DNA of 64,000 bases from Bacteroidota bacterium (GTDB lineage Bacteria; Bacteroidota; Bacteroidia; AKYH767-A; OLB10), in NCBI GenBank assembly GCA_016714535.1, contig JADKDR010000001.1, forward strand, positions 558,001 to 622,000. The letters are read 5' to 3'. Position 1 is the stretch's first letter. Every line of letters begins with the position of its first letter. Shown piece after piece: positions 8,410-19,158 of this stretch. Under the pieces are notes generated by a model, which was not told the DNA's origin, searched no databases, and saw nothing but the letters and a program-made list of their open reading frames with translations. Made by a program: the position numbers and the translations under genes.

Positions 8410-11205
8410 TCATTGTTTCAATACACGCGTAATCTGCACAGCCGTTTTGGTTTCTGTTTTTACCGCATAAACTCCCAGTGGCAATGTGGTTAGGTCAACA
8501 ATCTGCAATGCGCTGCCATTTGACGGCAATGCAGCAATCAACTTGCCTGCTACATCATATACGGTTATCGTTACAATTTTTTCTTCGCTTGCAATATACA
8601 ATCTATCCTTGGTAGGATTTGGAAAAACGCGGATGGACGTCACCTGCCCTGTGCCATCATAAATTCCTGCTGATATGATACCATCATATTTAATCTGAGC
8701 AGCAAGAGCATTGGCAAGCAGATCGCCAAGACTATCACCGGCCAGCAATGCAAAAGCAACCTTTATACTATCGCCAACTGGTATGGTAAATGGCCCGCTA
8801 CTAACTACATCAATAACATCATTACCTGTACCGGTACCACCTGCGGTGGCACGGTTGGTCGAAAGTGATGTGTATTTTTCGCTGGTGCTATAGCCATTAG
8901 CAATGTCAATTCCTCCCCCGCCTCCATTGATATTATCAAGCGCATAATGCTTGAAACTACCAGTAGTAAGCAACTTGGTGCCGGCAAACAATCCTCCGGC
9001 ATCGGTACACCATGAATATCCCATCTTGAGGTTTTGATCTTCGGCTGACTTGTTGTTGGCGTAGGTTTGAATATCCCAGTCGGTAGCTATACCTGCATAG
9101 ATATTACTAAGTGATGTAGTATTTTTATTGGTAATGGTATATTCAACTATTACAAACTTATCAAAGCCGGCATCGTCCCATGCGAATGCCTTATGGGTAA
9201 CATCCACCTTTATTTGTGGCACTGCTGCATTGTCATTAAACTTGCCATACAAATCAAAATCGGAAAGAACATTTGGTACTTTCTGCACAGTCACTTGCGA
9301 AACAAAATCATCATCATTTGGACTACCGGATGTGCCACGAAACTCATCAGACACAGAGGAGGTGCTGCGCCCAATCATCAATGCACTTTCATACATCAAA
9401 TTATCATCTTGCTTATAAACAAAACCTAGCCCTTCCACCTGATTATCGTTATTATAACCAATGCGGCCGCGGCTGCTAATGGTAGTCCAGGTTTGATTAA
9501 CCATTACATTAATATAATCAACGTTTACAGTAAGGGTAATATATTGCCAGTCGTCATAGGTGCCATCGGTAAACGTAAATTTCAAAATTACCTTCGTGTT
9601 TTTTGGTGCATTGGGTTTTACATATAAACTATAGGGAGTTGGCGAAACATCAAAACTATCGAGCGTATTAATTACTCCCGGAGAAACTGTACTGTTCAAT
9701 ACAGTGACAGCAGTTGATGTGGAACTCATCGTAACTGATAAATTTACCGTTGGGTCGAGATAGTTGCGCAGTATACCGGTAACATTGATGGTATCGCCTA
9801 TCACAAATGTGTTATCATTATTATCAGTGAGTAAAATATTTTCGAATCGTACTGCAGGAGTAGCAGCACTAATGGCATTGCCCATATTCACTCTTCCTTT
9901 GCCAATCTTATTCATGATATTGATGTTTTGAGGAAGATTGTAAACATAATCGCTTGTCATACGGATACGCTCACCTACCTGCTTGGCAGTATAGGCAGGG
10001 AACTGCGACTTCACAATGGCTGCAGCACCGGCAGTAACAGGCGAAGACATACTTGTACCTGACTGATTTGAATACGTATTATTGTAATAGGTAGAATACA
10101 CATTGGTGCCTGGAGCACAAACATCTACCCAATAGCCAAAAGTTGAGTACGATGCGCGTGCATCCGAAGAGCCTGTGGCAGCAACAGCGAGTACATTTTC
10201 ATACGCACCGGGATAAATATCTTGCTCTGTACTTGTGTTGCCGGCAGATACCACTACCAATGCATCCTGATTAAAGGTGGCATAATTAATCACATCTTGA
10301 CCAAAGGTGCTGCCACCCGCTCCTCCCCATGAACAATTAATTATATCACAACCATGATCGGCAGCATATACAATGGCTTCGTAACCATTATCAATTTGGG
10401 TTGTACTTGCTTGCTTTGAAGCTTTTATGGGCAAAAACTTACAGTTAAAACCAGTGCCTGCCACACCTATGTTATTGTCGGTAGCAGCTGCTGCGCATCC
10501 TGAAACGTGCGATCCATGCGAGCTATTATCAACTACGGGATTATTGTCATTCTCGCTAATATCCCATCCACGGAAGTTATCTATATATCCATCGTTATCA
10601 TCATCAACACCATTAATTGGGTCGGCCCAATTTAATTTTAAATTGGGAGCAAGATCAGGATGATCCCAATCGGTGCCGCTATCTACAATTCCTATTACCA
10701 CATTGGTGTCTCCCTTTTGCGTATCCCATGCAGTATAGGCATTTATCTTACCCAGGTGGTAGCATTGTCCTAGGCTTGGATCGTTGGGTGTATAAAATGT
10801 TTGCATGATATACTTAGGCTCAACATATTCAAATAAACATGTTTTTTGCAATTGTTTAATAGCGAAAGGTATATTAGTACCGTTACAAGAAATTTGGTAC
10901 ATCAATGATAAATCTACTAACTCATTTCCTTGCGCATTGCGCAAGGTTGCAGGAGGGGTAGCAAGTGGAAAGATACGATTGATTGAAGCAGCCTTTAGTG
11001 TATTCATCACTGCCGACAGTGCTGGGTGCTGCACCTTGCCATTCACCATCAGGTTTCTATGGGCAGGCTTAAGTTTAACTATCAACACTCCCGGTTCGTA
11101 AGGGGCAGATTCATTTAAACTAAAATCCCGTTTTAAGGCAATCTTCTGCTGGGCACTGGCAGCACAAACCATTCCTGCGAATATCAACGTGAAAAATTGT
11201 TTCAT
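8410..11205 (-). CDS. Secreted subtilisin-like (S8) protease with T9SS sorting domain
   Basis: A 931-aa protein with signal peptide (residues 1-19), an inhibitor-like propeptide (~35-140) and a subtilase domain. The catalytic triad is visible: Asp175 in IVDSG, His230 in HGSHVSG and Ser385 in GTSMSSP, with oxyanion Asn323. A DDDNDGYIDN calcium-loop-like insert lies near 201-210. The middle (~450-840) is beta-rich and unassigned. The last ~75 residues begin with VFPNP and end with a YDVAGKLI...GVYAVK pattern, a type A T9SS C-terminal signal for outer-membrane secretion. It is convergent with the IYD-like gene, 13 bp apart, and monocistronic. Confidence 0.92.
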   Translation of the reverse strand: MKQFFTLIFAGMVCAASAQQKIALKRDFSLNESAPYEPGVLIVKLKPAHRNLMVNGKVQHPALSAVMNTLKAASINRIFPLATPPATLRNAQGNELVDLSLMYQISCNGTNIPFAIKQLQKTCLFEYVEPKYIMQTFYTPNDPSLGQCYHLGKINAYTAWDTQKGDTNVVIGIVDSGTDWDHPDLAPNLKLNWADPINGVDDDNDGYIDNFRGWDISENDNNPVVDNSSHGSHVSGCAAAATDNNIGVAGTGFNCKFLPIKASKQASTTQIDNGYEAIVYAADHGCDIINCSWGGAGGSTFGQDVINYATFNQDALVVVSAGNTSTEQDIYPGAYENVLAVAATGSSDARASYSTFGYWVDVCAPGTNVYSTYYNNTYSNQSGTSMSSPVTAGAAAIVKSQFPAYTAKQVGERIRMTSDYVYNLPQNINIMNKIGKGRVNMGNAISAATPAVRFENILLTDNNDNTFVIGDTINVTGILRNYLDPTVNLSVTMSSTSTAVTVLNSTVSPGVINTLDSFDVSPTPYSLYVKPNAPKNTKVILKFTFTDGTYDDWQYITLTVNVDYINVMVNQTWTTISSRGRIGYNNDNQVEGLGFVYKQDDNLMYESALMIGRSTSSVSDEFRGTSGSPNDDDFVSQVTVQKVPNVLSDFDLYGKFNDNAAVPQIKVDVTHKAFAWDDAGFDKFVIVEYTITNKNTTSLSNIYAGIATDWDIQTYANNKSAEDQNLKMGYSWCTDAGGLFAGTKLLTTGSFKHYALDNINGGGGGIDIANGYSTSEKYTSLSTNRATAGGTGTGNDVIDVVSSGPFTIPVGDSIKVAFALLAGDSLGDLLANALAAQIKYDGIISAGIYDGTGQVTSIRVFPNPTKDRLYIASEEKIVTITVYDVAGKLIAALPSNGSALQIVDLTTLPLGVYAVKTETKTAVQITRVLKQ

Positions 11206-11268
11206 TTGCTTATGATAATTTTAAAATTTATGAGGCGTGAAAGTAGTAATATTGTTGGATTTTTATGC

Positions 11269-11286
11269 TTTAATAAATTTATTAAA
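11269..11286. repeat. 18-bp perfect AT palindrome
   Basis: TTTAATAAATTTATTAAA is a perfect inverted repeat of A and T only, followed on the plus strand by an A run. It lies between the protease start and the end of the GT4 gene. It could act as a weak terminator for the minus-strand GT genes or be chance in AT-rich DNA. Confidence 0.3.
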
Positions 11287-11320
11287 AAAATCTAAGGTCC
11301 TACAGCAAAATAACCCTAGT

Positions 11321-12542
11321 TTAATTTACTAATGCAGCATAAATCGAATGGTACAAAGCTACCCCTTTATCAAGTGAATAATACTTCTGAGCACCCTGGC
11401 GAATTTTTTCCTTTTCGAACTTAGTAGCTGCTAAAGCCGCTATCGCCTTATCGTATTGGCCGCTATCAAATCTATCAATTAACACTCCGGCATTACTATC
11501 AAGGATTATTTCATCGGTATCTCCTATTCCATTATTGCAAATAATCGGCACGCCCATACCCATAATTTCGCCCTGCTTGGTAGGCGAAGAAGCTGATTTA
11601 CTAAAAACAGGCTTTATAAAAAAAAGAGCACTATCAGAAACAGCAATATGCACGGGTACCTGCGCTCGCGGTGCCGAAGTAATTATAATATCGCCACCAG
11701 CAATATTTTTTAAAGCAGCTTTTTCTAAAATAGGTTCAGGTAAGTCATTGGTTACAACTAAGAATTTTGCGTTGGGCATTTTTGTTGATAAGCGTTAAAA
11801 AGTCAAGCATTTCGTCAAGCATGTACCAGGATCCAATTGCACCTAAATAAATTATAACGTTAGCATCCATGCTGATACCTAATTTTTTCCTGAGTGCAGT
11901 TTTCGATTCTTCTGTTATTTTATGATAATCAAATAAACTTAAATCGGCACAACAGGGTATTACGGTGATGGGCAATTTTTCGTTCTTCAAACTCCAAGAT
12001 TGAATTATTTTTTCAGCTTTAGAAGTGAGACTGATGATATGGTCTGCATTTTTCAGAAAATTTTTTTCGGCACGCTTAAAATAATTGTAAACCCACTTGA
12101 AGATGGGGTTGTTTTGATTCCAAATATGTCCATCAACCCGTTCGTCTGCATAAAAGCCGCGCATGTCAAAAATAAATTTTACCGCAAAGTGTTTCTTCAA
12201 TGCTTGGCCTGCAAAGGGAGTGATGTAACTGCGACAGTGAACAATTTTAAAATTATAAAGCTGGTGTAGCTGAAAACATTTTTTTGTCATCACCCTAATA
12301 TCGTACATAGTTGAAATAACGGGAGGCCACTTATGATATACCAATGGATGCCAGGTAATTTGTGCATCGGCACAAATGCGTTCAATAATACTTTTAGATT
12401 TGGAAAAATGCTCCTGCTTTTCGAAGCTGATTAAATGAAAACGAAAATCCAATTTACTTAAACCCACCAAATAAGGCAACACCTGCGACTGTCCCAACTG
12501 GTCGGTCATGCCATCGTACGATAGGTAAAGGACATTGGCCAT
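11321..12542 (-). CDS. GT4 glycosyltransferase (frameshifted in this sequence)
   Basis: Two frames together encode one ~406-aa GT4-family (GT-B fold) glycosyltransferase. The N-terminal half begins MANVLYLSYDG (start 12542; an upstream in-frame ATG at 12641 overlaps the neighbouring gene and adds unrelated residues). The C-terminal half holds the nucleotide-sugar-binding EIMGMGVPIICN-type segment. The frames meet at a five-T run at 11779-11783 (A5 on the coding strand). Removing one A gives LINKMPNAKFLVVTND, continuous with the family, and a total length divisible by three. Donor and acceptor sugars are unknown. It follows the next GT4 gene by 5 bp, so they form one transcript at the left edge of the polysaccharide region. 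Confidence 0.8.
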
Positions 12543-12547
12543 AAAAA

Positions 12548-13731
12548 TCAGGTAAGTAATTGGTGATACAAGGTTCTCATATTTTGGACTAAACGGGTGT
12601 AATGAAACTTCTCGTTTACATGAGCTTGTCCAATCTGACACATGTTTGAACGTATAGCCTCATCGTTAACAAGTGAGAGGAGGTTGTCGGCAAACTTTTG
12701 TGGCTGCGAAATTGGACTCAGCAAAGCGGTTTTGTTTTCTATTACCACATCGCGTACACCGCCTACATCAGTGGTTACAATTGGCTTGCCGGCAGCCTGT
12801 GCTTCGATGAGGCTTACAGGAGTACCCTCGTTGAGGGAAGTAAGCGCAACAATATCAAGTCCTGCAAGGGCTTCGTCCACATTCAATATCCAGGAGGTAA
12901 AAACAATTGGGTGATTCTCCTCCTGAAAGTTAGCTGTACTGTATGGTAATTTAAACCTAAAACACAAATCAATTACTTCTTGCTTGTTCTCGCCATCGCC
13001 AATTATTATTGCCCTAACTTTTTGCGATGTGTTTTTTAAAACATCACTAATGGCTCTTAAAAACAAACCATGATTTTTAATGGGCACCAATCTGCCAATA
13101 ATTCCAACGGCTATTTCATCGTCCTGTATTCCAAATTTTTGTCTGAAAGCTACCCGCTTACTAAGGGTATCGATAGAAAAACGTGAAAGATCGAAACCCA
13201 AAGGGACAACAAAGTTTTTTCGGGAGGGGCTATTTTGAAATCTTGCGAGAGTTCCTTTTGTTGTTCAGAACTGATGGCAATAATACCCGATGTTTTGCGT
13301 GCCAGATACTGTTCTATGTGCTGGAATATTTTGGTTTTTAATGGAGAAAAATAAGAGTGAAAATAGTGTCCGTGAAAGGTGTGAAGCACCACAGGTACCT
13401 TGCAATTAATAGCGGCTAAGCGGCCTACCGCTCCTGGTTTAGCCATATGCGTGTGTACAATGTCGGGCTTAAACTGATTGATAATTTTTTTTATTTCATA
13501 GTATGATTTCACATCATCTACCAAACTTATCTCCCTGCGCATGCAGTTGATATATTGCGCTTTTATACCTAAGGTATCAATAATATGCTCACTACTTCCT
13601 TCAGATTCATCGCGCATGCCGCTTACAAGAAGGGTTTCAAACTCAGGAGCAAGGTATTTAGACAGGTACCCTACATTATAGGTAGGGCCACCCAGGTTAA
13701 GTCTATTGATAATACGCAATACTTTAGGCAT
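12548..13731 (-). CDS. GT4 glycosyltransferase (frameshifted in this sequence)
   Basis: One ~394-aa GT4 glycosyltransferase split in two frames. The N-terminal half has INRLNLGGPTYNV (acceptor domain Gly loop) and HTFHGHYF. The C-terminal half has GFDLSRF, GRLVPIKNH and the donor-site ALTSLNEGTPVSLIEAQAAGKPIV with the conserved ExxxAxG-type Glu. The shift lies in a six-T run at 13215-13220. One more A on the coding strand gives EKNFVVPLGFDL, the usual GT4 linker. It resembles transferases acting early on lipid-linked sugars, but that is a family-level impression. First gene of a two-gene minus-strand unit; it is divergent from mgtE. Confidence 0.8.
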
Positions 13732-14034
13732 AAGGAAGTTTGCTAAACAAATTCAAATACACGTGTAAAATAAATGTTACCATCTTCTATTCCTGTGAAA
13801 AAACACTCCAATTCGCATTTCTCAAAACCAGGTTGAATAAGCCATTGATATTTTCGACAAGTATCGCAACTTTTTTTTATTAAAATAATAAAAACAACAC
13901 CATAACTTTAAATACTGACAATAGCCTAAGGGCATGCAAGGCGTCATATTAATTATTTGTGATTGTGGCTTTTTGAAATTGAAATTCTACTTTTGTACCA
14001 CACTTCTTACCCTTGTGTAATTTGTGTTACTTCA
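13732..14034. other. Intergenic region between GT4 and mgtE
   Basis: About 300 bp of AT-rich DNA between divergent genes. The only supported signal is a TAATTTG box at 14018-14024 for mgtE. No RNA gene or repeat was recognised. An in-frame GTG/ATG extension of mgtE to 13963 is not family-like. Confidence 0.5.
13992..14024 (+). promoter_or_regulatory. Candidate mgtE promoter
   Basis: TTTG at 13992-13995 and TAATTTG at 14018-14024, 22 bases apart and 11 bases before the mgtE ATG. It resembles the Bacteroidota TTTG/TAnnTTTG promoter, but the -7 box has a one-base spacer and the distance is slightly long. Confidence 0.3.
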
Positions 14035-15316
14035 ATGCTGCAAAATGTAGACCATCAAGTTCTCATACCTCTTTCTGAATTGCTGTACAGCAGAGATAAA
14101 GCTGGTATTACCAATGTCATCGAAAACCTATCGGTGCATGAGTTGATTGATATTATACCCATATTTTATACCCATGAGCAAGTATTGCTGTTCAGATGCA
14201 TGGATCGCGAAACGGCCTATCAGACATTTGAAAACCTGGAAATAAGCACACAGGAAATTTTAGTAGACGAGCTTCCCAACAGGCAATTGCAGCTCATATT
14301 GAATGACATGTCGGCTGATAAGCGCACAGCATTGCTCGAAGAACTTTCGGCTGACCAAATCAATAGCCTTTTAAAACTGCTTACGGTAAAGGAACGGGCG
14401 GTAGCACTTCAGTTGTTGGGCTATCCTGAAAATTCTATTGGCCGTTTAATGACACCCGATTATATTGCTATTAAGCCCGAGTGGACGGTACAAATAGCGC
14501 TTGATTTTATTCGTGAAAACGGTGAAGACAAAGAAACCCTCAATGTGCTATATGTGGTTGATGATAAGGGAAAGTTGATAGACGACATTCGTGTACGCGA
14601 AGTATTGCTAGCTCAAACAGACGTGATTATAGGCACCTTGCTCGATGGCAAATTTGCCGCTCTAAATGTTACGGATGACGAAGAAACTACCATTAGCGCC
14701 TTTAAGCAACATAACCGTATTGCTTTGCCTGTAACCGATGCTATGGGTTTATTACTTGGTATAGTAACTATAGATGATGTATTGCAACTTGCCGAAGATG
14801 AGGATACCGAAGATATACAAAAAATAGGTGCGGTAGAAGCACTAGAAGACCCTTACATGGATACTCCATTGCCACTCATGATACGTAAACGTGCCGTGTG
14901 GTTAATCGTTCTTTTTATAGGCGAATTATTTACAGCAAGTGCCATGAAATATTATGAGCACGAAATTTCGAAAGCACTTGTGCTTATGCTATTTGTTCCG
15001 CTTATCGTATCAAGTGGTGGTAACAGTGGTTCGCAGGCAAGCACACTTATTATACGTGCTATGGCACTGGGAGAGGTAACCATTCATGATTGGTATCGAA
15101 TAATGAAACGGGAAATTATATCAGGGCTAGCCTTAGGTACTATTTTAGGAGTGGTTGGATTTGCTCGGATTTATTTATTCGATGCTATTATTAAAGAGGC
15201 TTGGTATTGATTTAGCTACATCGAGCAATCCTTTTGTGGCAACTTTGGTTGATGTAACAGGCCTTATGATTTATTTTAGCATTGCCATGCTTTTGCTAAA
15301 AGGCAGCTTGTTGTAA
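14035..15316 (+). pseudogene. mgtE: Magnesium transporter MgtE, internally deleted and frameshifted
   Basis: The gene starts MLQNVDHQV at 14035 and encodes the MgtE N domain, a CBS pair (~residues 130-260) and the first membrane helices with SGGNSGSQAS. It stays in frame to about 15179. There translation runs into TGA at 15208-15210. In the next frame, from about 15179 to TAA 15314-15316, lies the true C-terminus: SMLLLLKRLGID, then PFVATLVDVTG, the last helix with the Asp that lines the Mg pore. Between the pieces MgtE homologues have roughly 30-40 more residues including a whole membrane helix, absent here. So this is a real internal deletion plus frame change, unlike the single-base shifts nearby. 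The product would lack the pore Asp and probably cannot transport. Confidence 0.85.
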
Positions 15317-15778
15317 GCTATTTTTTTACCTCATTTATCTTGGCAAATACTTTTACGTTAGGTGAACGTTTTTATCATCCTTATTAAATTCCTAATATAG
15401 ATCGACTATTTTATTTTTTAAAAATAGCTTGTACATAAAAAATAATTTTCGTTTATATTGTAATTGCCTAAAAGTTATAAGGGTTACCAAACATTAAAAA
15501 AATTAAATCCAATGGAAAATCAAATCACATTGCGACAGCTTGCAGAAGAAAATTCCCAGCCTTTTTTATCAAACAATGTTAAAAAATTTTTTCGAAAGAA
15601 AAAAAGCTTATTAATTGCCCCCCCCGTAAATTTTAATTTTTTTACTTCTATTTTCAATAAACATTATTAAATCACAATGCCCTGTAAATGCAGCTTCATG
15701 GTCAAATGGAATATATATAATACAAATTGTGCGCGGCAGCGGCAAAACACACTCGCATAAACTAAATATTACAAAGTA
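15317..15778. other. Intergenic, low-complexity AT-rich stretch
   Basis: About 460 bp with long A/T runs and a C6-C7 run near 15619. A 68-codon frame from a TTG at 15464 has no recognisable similarity, is Asn/Lys/Phe-rich and overlaps low-complexity sequence; I do not call it. It may be the decayed upstream region of the pseudogene that follows. Confidence 0.4.
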
Positions 15779-17271
15779 ATGGGAAGGTTTATTATTATTA
15801 TTCTGTTTACGAAGTGCTTTGCGGTTTCGGGACAAGGTATGAAAGCTAACGTTATTTACGGTTATGGACCAAAATGATACCTGTGTGCGGGTCAACTATA
15901 ATCGATTATAGTTTCGGAACTCCGATACAAACGCCAATACCAACTATTTTAGGTTTTGGGTGGACAACAGGCTACATGAGTGACAGTACAGGAGAATTGT
16001 TGTTTTACTCGAATGGGATATTTTTATAGAACCGCCAGCATTACCAGATATCCGGTTGCGATTCCATTCTTTGCAATCCAATTGTCTATAAGGATTCAGT
16101 ATGGATTGGTGCCTGAATTCAAGCATCGCAAGGATTTTTCGTAATACCGCATCCTGGAAGACCCCACAAATATATTCTATTTCAAACAGGGGCCGATTAT
16201 ACTAAAATTATAGGAGGTTCATAGCTATTTTATCATGTGGTAGATATGGATGGTAATGGTGGACTTGGCGATGTAGTAACTTGTAGAAAAGATATTGTAT
16301 ATGATACCTTAGGTGGCTACCTTACCGGAGTAAAACATGCTAATGGCCGAGATTGGTGGATTGTTTGCAATGAATCCTTTACAAACAAATACTATAAAAT
16401 ATTGGTAACGCCCGATACCATGATGGTAAGTGAACAGCAGATAGGCCCTGTGTTTGACACTACCTCATGGTCAGGGCAAAGCAATTTTAGCAACGATGGC
16501 AACTGGTATGCACGAGCAGATGCAACTACCGGAGTAGTTGTTATGCAATTTGACCGCTGCACCGGCATGTTTAGCAATCCAATACATGATACTATGCTAA
16601 CCATGCAATTTGGCGGGGTTGGGTTTTCATCAAATAATAAATTCATGTATGTATTCACTTGGCTCGATTTATATCAATAGAATTTGGAAGATTCTACCAA
16701 TATGGGAACAACTAAAATACATGTTGCTCATACTGATATTTTGATACTGCAAAGCTCACCAGCAATGAATACATTCTACATGCAGCTTTTAGCTGCGGAT
16801 AATAAATTGTATGTAATTACACAGGCATATTACAAAGCTATGAATGTGATAAACCAACCGGATAGCCTTGGACTTGCTTGTGATGTACAACAGCATGGGT
16901 TGCCCTTGCTTAAGCTTAATCAACGTTCTTGCCCCAATTGGGCTAATTATGATTTAGGCCCTGTGTTGGGTAGTGTATGCGATAGCTTAGGCCTTGGGGT
17001 AACACCTACTGCAGTGTTGCAGGATTTACGCATTAGCCCTAATCCGGCTATGTGATGGTTCTATATCAACTATACTTTGCCGCAGCATACATCAGCAATG
17101 GCTGTGTTGTACGATATGATGGGCAACCGCATAGACCAACGCATGTTGTATGGTCACTTTGCCTCGTTGCGATGGGATTTGCCGCACTTGTCAACAGGAG
17201 TGTATATGTTGCGTATTACAGGCAAAGGGATTAATACTTGTAAACGTGTTATGGTCATTGACTCGCAATAA
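15779..17271 (+). pseudogene. Decayed T9SS-sorted beta-propeller-like protein gene
   Basis: The remains of a ~490-aa secreted protein. A signal-peptide-like start (MGRFIIIILF, 15779) is followed by a frame change near 15870-15900. From about 15890 one frame (codons at positions 1 mod 3) carries family-like text: GELLFYSNGI, QGFFVIPHPG, YHVVDMDGNGGLGDVV, GRDWWIVCN and a T9SS type A tail (ISPNP, later GVYMLRI) ending at TAA 17269-17271. This frame is broken by five in-frame stops: TAG 16027, TGA 16114, TAG 16222, TAG 16678 and TGA 17053. The context of two of them suggests lost Trp codons. The propeller-type assignment is from the repeated NGxLLFY/VVDM pattern of such Bacteroidota proteins. It is not translatable as a whole. 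Confidence 0.85.
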
Positions 17272-17424
17272 CATTTAGAGTTAATATGGGAGGGGTAAAA
17301 AACAGAGAACTGTGCTAAGGCGAGAGGTGACACATTTCAAAGCCAATACACCCCAAACCCTTTAAGGGGCTTGCGTTTGATGCGCTTGCTGATATGTATT
17401 ATTTTCCAATTGCCAAGAGCCTTA

Positions 17425-18932
17425 TTAAGAAATACTTTTAAGGAAATGAATAAGCTTTGTATTGTATCGGTAAACGTTTTTTTGTTTTTCGCTGATAATT
17501 TTTGAAAGCTCTTCAAGCTGCTTTCTCTTGCAATGAAAGGCGCTTGCAAACAATGCCCATTCGGCAAAGGCCGCGTATGCCATCAACCTTTTATTCTTAA
17601 ATAAGAGGCGGGATGCATCGAGGGCTTTGTTATAATTACCCTGATGTTTTGCTTTTATTATCGCTTCCACGTTTTCTAAAATTTGGGCACGCTTGATGTG
17701 CCTCTCATTGGTCCAACTTATTTCAATGTCACCTGTGGCAAACTCAATCAGAGTTTTACGTGGAGTTCTGTATAATTTATTTGCCTTAATTTTCTTAAAC
17801 TCAACATTGGCCATTTTATTCAATTGCTTATCCACATGCCTGAATCCAAACTTAAAATAAAACCAAAAGGCTCCGGTGTCTATTCCTTCAGGGTTTCCCT
17901 TGCCAAACATATAAGGGTCAACTGCTATATGTTCCAACCTAAAACAATACTTGTACGTTCTTATTATCTGACACAGAATATAACCTGACTCCCCACCTCT
18001 GTATGGTGAAAAAATATTCATTCCGAAGCGCGCATAATTGCCAAATATCCACGAACCACCATACGAAACAGGATAACCATTTTTAAATAGTGGAATTTAA
18101 AATACTGCAACGACCTTATATCGAAGTAAGTTGCAGGATCGGTTTCGCGAAAGGTTAATGTAAGAGAATAACGTATCACCTTTTGCAAGTCTAACGCTTT
18201 AGCATTTGTGAGTTTACTTGCAGGCGGCAGCGGTGCTTCATACAGCTGCTGATAATCGAACGTCTTTAATAAAACGGAGTTATAAAATGTTTTTGACTTT
18301 TCAATCCGGTTGAAAAGCAATGAGAAATCTTTTGCTTTTGAAGTAATAGAAATCCAGATTTTTAAATTGCTCCATAGCAGATCTTTTACTTCGGGTTGAT
18401 TATCTAATCGTGCCACTTCTCTTAGTAAGAACGACAATTGTCGTTCCTTGCGAGGTTCCAGTTGCATCAAGCTATCTTCAGGCAAGGTTGCAACAGCTAA
18501 ATGATTCTTGCCAAATTTATTTATGCAAGCACCCAACCAATGGTATAACGAAACCTTGTTATCGCCAAAGCTATCGATACACAAGGCGCATTCAGGTTGC
18601 TGATTAAGCCAACTTATTAAGTCATGCGTATACTTGGTGGTGAACGAGGTGTAAGGCAAACAAGTATCCTTCAATTTACCACAAAGCTGCTTGTTGCTTC
18701 TTAATACATTGGTGATACAAACCACTCCATGAATAGCAAGCATAAATACTTTTTTGTTTTGTGGATATTCTAAATGAAATAGCAAAAGTTCTGAATACTG
18801 CTTAACAAACTCAGGATGCTCTATCATATTCCTGTTTGCAAGCAAAAGATATTCTATCTTTTTATCTAAGCTTTGGGCATCAAAGGTGAATGAAACCGCA
18901 CGCAACTTGTTTAGCTCTGGATAGGATGGCAT
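17425..18932 (-). CDS. Conserved protein of unknown function, ~502 aa (frameshifted)
   Basis: Two frames form one protein. The N-terminal ~280 residues are helical with no named domain. The C-terminal part reads YFKNGYPVSYGGSWIFG, then ARFGMNIFSPYRGGESGY, then GNPEGIDTGAFWFYFKFGFR. I recall similar unnamed Bacteroidota proteins but no function. The last motif resembles the closing A-x-x-FY-x-K-x-GFR element of GNAT acyltransferases, so an acyltransferase-like fold is possible. The frames change next to AT runs at 18080-18087, where one extra T on the coding strand restores continuity. The intact frame upstream of ATG 18021 supports fusion rather than two genes. It is the last gene of the minus-strand block, downstream of a GNAT gene. 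Confidence 0.7.
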
Positions 18933-19158
18933 TATTTGATTACTAAATTATACAAACAAAAAATTACGATAGAAATACTGCACTTTACATGCATCAATCT
19001 GAATAACGCTTCCATGCATTTCACCATGAAAGCGATTCAATATTACTAATAATTAAAACATCCTGTATAAATTTTTTGTCAAAGAAAATCGTTACACATG
19101 GTTTTGCTTGCTGCACTGCAGCCTTTGTAATAACAAAGCTACTATCACTACCAATGTA

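Noticed and set aside
12542..12641. Longer N-terminus for the first GT4
   Set aside because: It overlaps the neighbouring GT4 gene and is not family-like; MANVLYLSYDG is a normal GT4 start.
15464..15670. 68-codon frame between mgtE and the pseudogene
   Set aside because: TTG start, low-complexity composition, no recognisable similarity.
19090..19130. Inverted repeats downstream of the GNAT gene
   Set aside because: Short stems with a bulge and no T tract; not convincing as a terminator.
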